From GWE2-40-63 sp050179685 (lineage in GTDB: Bacteria; Bacteroidota; Bacteroidia; Bacteroidales; SZUA-534), in contig JBFXEW010000009.1 in assembly GCA_050179685.1 (NCBI GenBank), forward strand, positions 62,001-126,000: a DNA stretch of 64,000 bases, read 5' to 3'. Numbering within the stretch: position 1 is the first letter of the stretch; each line of letters opens with the position of its first letter. Of the stretch, positions 61,248-64,000 are shown one piece after another. The position numbers and the translations under genes are program-made. Below the pieces are notes generated by a model that did not search any database, was not told the origin of the DNA, and saw nothing but the letters and a program-made list of their open reading frames with translations.

Positions 61248-62057
61248 ATGAATAGTAATGTTTTAAGTTTTCTGGTACTGATTTTACTAATTCCTTCCGG
61301 TCTTTTCGGTCAATCGGCTTTTCCGTATGCTTTTAAAACCAGCGATTATGTGCTTTTGCCTTTGGGAGCGGGTTTAAGCCTGTATAACCTTACTTATAAA
61401 GAACCGCAGCATCTGTTTAGTGATGCTGAAATTCAAAACCTTTCAGCAGGTTCCATCTATCGTTTCGATCGTTCGGCAACATCTTATTGGAATACTTCGG
61501 CTGATCGTTTTAGCGATGCCTTAACATTGGGATTTATGACAGCTCCGGCTTTGCTGCTTATTCCTTCGGTAAAAAACCGCGAATACAGGCAGGCTGCTAT
61601 TTTGGCGCTGATGTATGCTGAGGTGGTTTTGCTTACTTATGGGGCTACTGAATTAACCAAAAACCTCGATTTGCGCATCCGCCCCTATATGTATAACAGC
61701 GATTTGTCGCTAAACGAAAAACAGGATTTGGCTGCAACAGGCGATGCCCGTCGTTCTTTTTATTCCTTGCACGCTGCGCTGGTTTTTGGTACCGCTGCTT
61801 TTACCTCAAAAACGCTAATCGATTTATACGGTTGGAATTCGCAAACCAGCTGGGTAGTTGCAGGAGCCGGCAGTGTGGCTCTTTCGGTAAGTGCATTACG
61901 CTTTTATTCGGGGCAGCATTTTCCGAGCGATATTTTTGCGGGAGCCATGGTAGGAGGGCTAATCGGCTATGTTGTTCCGCTGATTCACAAAAAAGTTGCT
62001 AGCAAGGTTTCGTTTAACTTTTTAGGAAACTCTTTTCGTTTAGCCTATCATATATAA
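61248..62057 (+). CDS. PAP2 family membrane phosphatase
   Basis: The 269-residue protein has a signal/anchor (NVLSFLVLILLIPSGLFGQS) and several membrane helices. Motifs: KNLDLRIRPYMYN (K-x6-RP, motif 1), a degenerate motif 2 (FYSLHAAL, where Ser-Leu-His replaces the usual Ser-Gly-His), and motif 3 RFYSGQHFPSDIFAG (R..H..D). The three motifs together mark a lipid-phosphate phosphatase, possibly acting on undecaprenyl or phosphatidate phosphates. It follows the WbqC gene by 10 nt. Confidence 0.85.
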   Translation: MNSNVLSFLVLILLIPSGLFGQSAFPYAFKTSDYVLLPLGAGLSLYNLTYKEPQHLFSDAEIQNLSAGSIYRFDRSATSYWNTSADRFSDALTLGFMTAPALLLIPSVKNREYRQAAILALMYAEVVLLTYGATELTKNLDLRIRPYMYNSDLSLNEKQDLAATGDARRSFYSLHAALVFGTAAFTSKTLIDLYGWNSQTSWVVAGAGSVALSVSALRFYSGQHFPSDIFAGAMVGGLIGYVVPLIHKKVASKVSFNFLGNSFRLAYHI

Positions 62058-62099
62058 AAAAAACAGACAGCCTGACGAAAGCCGGACTGTCTGTTTTTT
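62056..62099. terminator. Bidirectional terminator between PAP2 and TPR genes
   Basis: AAACAGACAG and CTGTCTGTTT form a 10-bp stem, A-run on the left and T-run on the right. Serves the convergent PAP2 and TPR genes. Confidence 0.85.
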
Positions 62100-62118
62100 A
62101 TAGCTTATAGCCAATATA

Positions 62119-62805
62119 TTACATGGCATCCAGTTTTGTTTGAATTTCGTTTGCTTTATCGGTCATCTCCAGGTTGGTATAGATGTTTTGTAAAGCTTTC
62201 AATGCTTTGTCGTTCGATGGGTCGTGTTCGTACGATTTTTCCATAAAAGGTAAAGCTTTTTTGAATTCTTCGTCAGCGCGGGCATATTCCGCTTTAAAAG
62301 CTTCGGGATCCGATTCGTTTAATCCGCTATTATTGGCTGCCGATTTAATATCGTTTCCTACATTATAGAACTCCAGTCCTTTACGCAGGTAGCAGTGGCC
62401 AGCCAGTTTTTTTAAAGTTTTATCGGTATTGTATTTGGCCAAACCATCGAGTAGGGTTTTTTCCATGGCATCCAGGTCGTCCATTTTCATGTGAACCTGG
62501 GCAAGAAATGCGTAAGGTTTTGAATCTTTATAATTTAATTCGATGGCTTTGGTAAAATAAGGAATGGCTTCTTTATTTTTTTTAGCTTTAAAAGCAGCGT
62601 ATCCGGTATTGTAAATCAGTGCATCGTCGACAGTGCCTTCGGCTTCGAGCAGGGTTAGGGCTTCAGCCCACGCCTGGTATGCACCTTTATAATCTTTGTT
62701 TTTAAACGATTCGTTACCTTCGTTTTTTAAGGTATTGGCATCTTTATCCTGCGCCACCATGCTTACAGACAATCCTAAAAATAAGGCAAAAAGTAGTTGT
62801 TTCAT
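62119..62805 (-). CDS. Secreted tetratricopeptide repeat protein
   Basis: The 228-residue product has a signal peptide (MKQLLFALFLGLSVSMVAQD) and five or so TPR units, e.g. NTLKNEGNESFKNKDYKGAY, ALIYNTGYAAFKAKKNKEAI, SKPYAFLAQVHMKMDDLDAM and DKALKALQNIYTNLEMTDKA. TPR units bind other proteins; the partner is unknown. It is probably periplasmic or attached to the outer membrane. Transcribed alone, convergent with PAP2. The region 62806-63022 upstream is AT-rich with no gene. Confidence 0.92.
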   Translation of the reverse strand: MKQLLFALFLGLSVSMVAQDKDANTLKNEGNESFKNKDYKGAYQAWAEALTLLEAEGTVDDALIYNTGYAAFKAKKNKEAIPYFTKAIELNYKDSKPYAFLAQVHMKMDDLDAMEKTLLDGLAKYNTDKTLKKLAGHCYLRKGLEFYNVGNDIKSAANNSGLNESDPEAFKAEYARADEEFKKALPFMEKSYEHDPSNDKALKALQNIYTNLEMTDKANEIQTKLDAM

Positions 62806-63022
62806 AGTTATGTATTTATTTATATATTTTCAAACGATTGCCAAAAATAGAAAGTTTGAAAAAATATGCAAGCAATTTTTTTAAAAAGCTTTATTTTTAA
62901 TTGAAAATAGCCCTTTTTTGTAAAATAGGAGCTAAGTAGCTTCTTTTTTATTATTGTTTGACAGACTTTCAGTTGAGTATTTTCAACATTTAATACAGGG
63001 TAAATCTTTTAAAAATAATTTT

Positions 63023-64000
63023 TTAATAAAAGGAGTATCCGAATATTAATGAAACTGTTTTGTATTCTGAATCCCAATAGCTGTATTTTTCTAATACCTT
63101 TCTGCTGGTGAGGTATCTTAATTCCAGGTTATACCGCTTATAAAAGTGATATCCCAAACCTACTGCATAATTGTTTAATGTGTAAAGTTCTAAAACTCTC
63201 CCTGTATCATAGTTTATCGATGAATTGATGCTTAGGTCTTTGATAACCGAAGTATTAATGAATATTTTTGAATGTTCATTTAAATGAAAGTAATGCCTAA
63301 GACCAAAAGCGAGTTCAATTGATTTATAGTTAACAGCAACATTTTGATTCTCATAAACTTTTTGCAATTTATATTGCTGATAGGTCGGTTCAATCAGAAC
63401 AGCCCATTTGTTTTTATTAAATGGCATAAATAATTCCATTTCAACTCCCAGCCGAAAATTAGTTGCTGGTCCAAAATCAATAGATTCCGATGCAGATGAG
63501 GTATTGTTAATCTCAAGACTACTAAAATTTATTCCCGGACGAATAGTTAAGTTTACCTTATCTTTTCTGTTTTTTACTTCATAGCTAATGTATTCTGAGT
63601 TTTGACAGGCATTATAAGTAATAAAGAACCGTACCAGCTCATTTTTATAGAACTTTAATTTTTTGATATCATAAATGCTTATATCCTCGCATGGTAAATC
63701 GTTGAGAAGCTGTTGTCTGAATTGATCATTATAGCCAACCTGCTTAGTGTTTATTAAATAGGGTTTATAAACCAATTGATTTATTTCAGAATCAACTGTT
63801 TGATAGAAGTATCGTCTTAAGTCGCGCTCTTCATAAATAAACAAGGTAGCTTTCCCTTCTACAAGAACTTTAAGAAATAGAACTTCCTGCTGAAAGACCG
63901 GATTTCTGGTAGTTGTGAGTTTGATAAGGTCTTCACTTGATTTATCGATATTGACTTTGGCTCTAACATATTTTGATGCATTTTTTATTCCGAATTCCTT
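63023..64000 (-). CDS. Outer-membrane beta-barrel protein (5' end beyond window)
   Basis: The frame stays open past the TTG at 63844 to the window end, so the reading frame covers 63023-64000 and the true N-terminus lies outside. Visible are a soluble part (EFGIKNASKYVRAKVNIDKS, YFYQTVDSEINQLVYKPYLI) and a C-terminal region of alternating aromatic strands (VNLTIRPGINFSSLEI, RLGVEMELFMPFNKNKWAVL, YNLELRYLTSRKVLEKYSYW) ending in SLIFGYSFY, the closing aromatic residue typical of outer-membrane barrels. I recognise no specific family beyond a PorT-like barrel. Function unknown. Confidence 0.75.
   Translation of the reverse strand, partial: KEFGIKNASKYVRAKVNIDKSSEDLIKLTTTRNPVFQQEVLFLKVLVEGKATLFIYEERDLRRYFYQTVDSEINQLVYKPYLINTKQVGYNDQFRQQLLNDLPCEDISIYDIKKLKFYKNELVRFFITYNACQNSEYISYEVKNRKDKVNLTIRPGINFSSLEINNTSSASESIDFGPATNFRLGVEMELFMPFNKNKWAVLIEPTYQQYKLQKVYENQNVAVNYKSIELAFGLRHYFHLNEHSKIFINTSVIKDLSINSSINYDTGRVLELYTLNNYAVGLGYHFYKRYNLELRYLTSRKVLEKYSYWDSEYKTVSLIFGYSFY

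Overview
The window is a chromosomal segment of a Bacteroidota bacterium. Supporting signs are a type IX secretion (T9SS) cargo with a gliding-motility-type C-terminal domain next to PorP/SprF, promoters of the TTTG-N19-TAnnTTTG type, almost no Shine-Dalgarno sequences, NhaD, a type III arginine decarboxylase paired with a deoxyhypusine-synthase-like protein, and the dapB-lepB-lepB order. The gene content fits a marine or anaerobic Bacteroidia member such as the Marinilabiliales, but the placement is inference.

Layout. 1-9744 (minus): a surface-adhesin operon with a 2644-residue secreted protein carrying 27 exact 78-residue repeats, its PorP/SprF partner, and a PD40 propeller protein cut by the window edge. 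9745-11912: accessory DNA with a MITE-like element, a small lipoprotein, a 42-bp palindrome array and other palindromes. 11913-16221 (minus): DUF4349 lipoprotein, ABM-like protein, TauE permease, a MITE, glyA and an Lrp/AsnC regulator. 16222-16844: non-coding palindromic repeats. 16845-21498 (minus): dapB, lepB, a second LepB-like protein without the usual catalytic serine, DUF5329, and an HTH/DUF2975 pair with its own operators. 21547-24724 (minus): thrS-infC-rpmI-rplT, infC using an ATA start. 24909-32875 (minus): exbB-exbD-tonB, nhaD, and tamB (apparently ATT-started). 32996-34015: tsaD. 34027-36003 (minus): cysE-cysK behind a promoter, a 25-codon Cys-rich leader ORF and an intrinsic terminator, which together read as a cysteine attenuator. 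36202-52452 (mostly plus): YggS, a PyrD-like enzyme, a HEAT-like protein, an AMP-ligase/ACP/PlsC fusion, hemolysin III, the polyamine pair, sbcDC, HU and PEP carboxylase. 52475-53401: histidine kinase. 53537-56362: an AbiE-type toxin-antitoxin pair, a gene remnant, a second MITE copy and a 111-bp tandem array made from the 3' end of tRNA-Arg, bracketed by a 36-bp direct repeat; this region contains an assembly gap. 56413-64000: tRNA-Arg(UCU), FKBP, PLP racemase, GNAT, pyk, WbqC, PAP2, a TPR protein and a truncated beta-barrel gene.

Functionally, most of the window is core metabolism and envelope biogenesis: protein export and processing, TonB energisation, TamB, lipid remodelling, cysteine/serine/lysine and polyamine synthesis, and DNA repair. 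The accessory islands are the adhesin operon, the 9.7-11.9 kb repeat zone and the tRNA-Arg/AbiE zone. The most interesting regulatory element is the cysE leader. The most interesting unexplained structures are the 42-bp palindrome array and the tRNA-derived tandem array.
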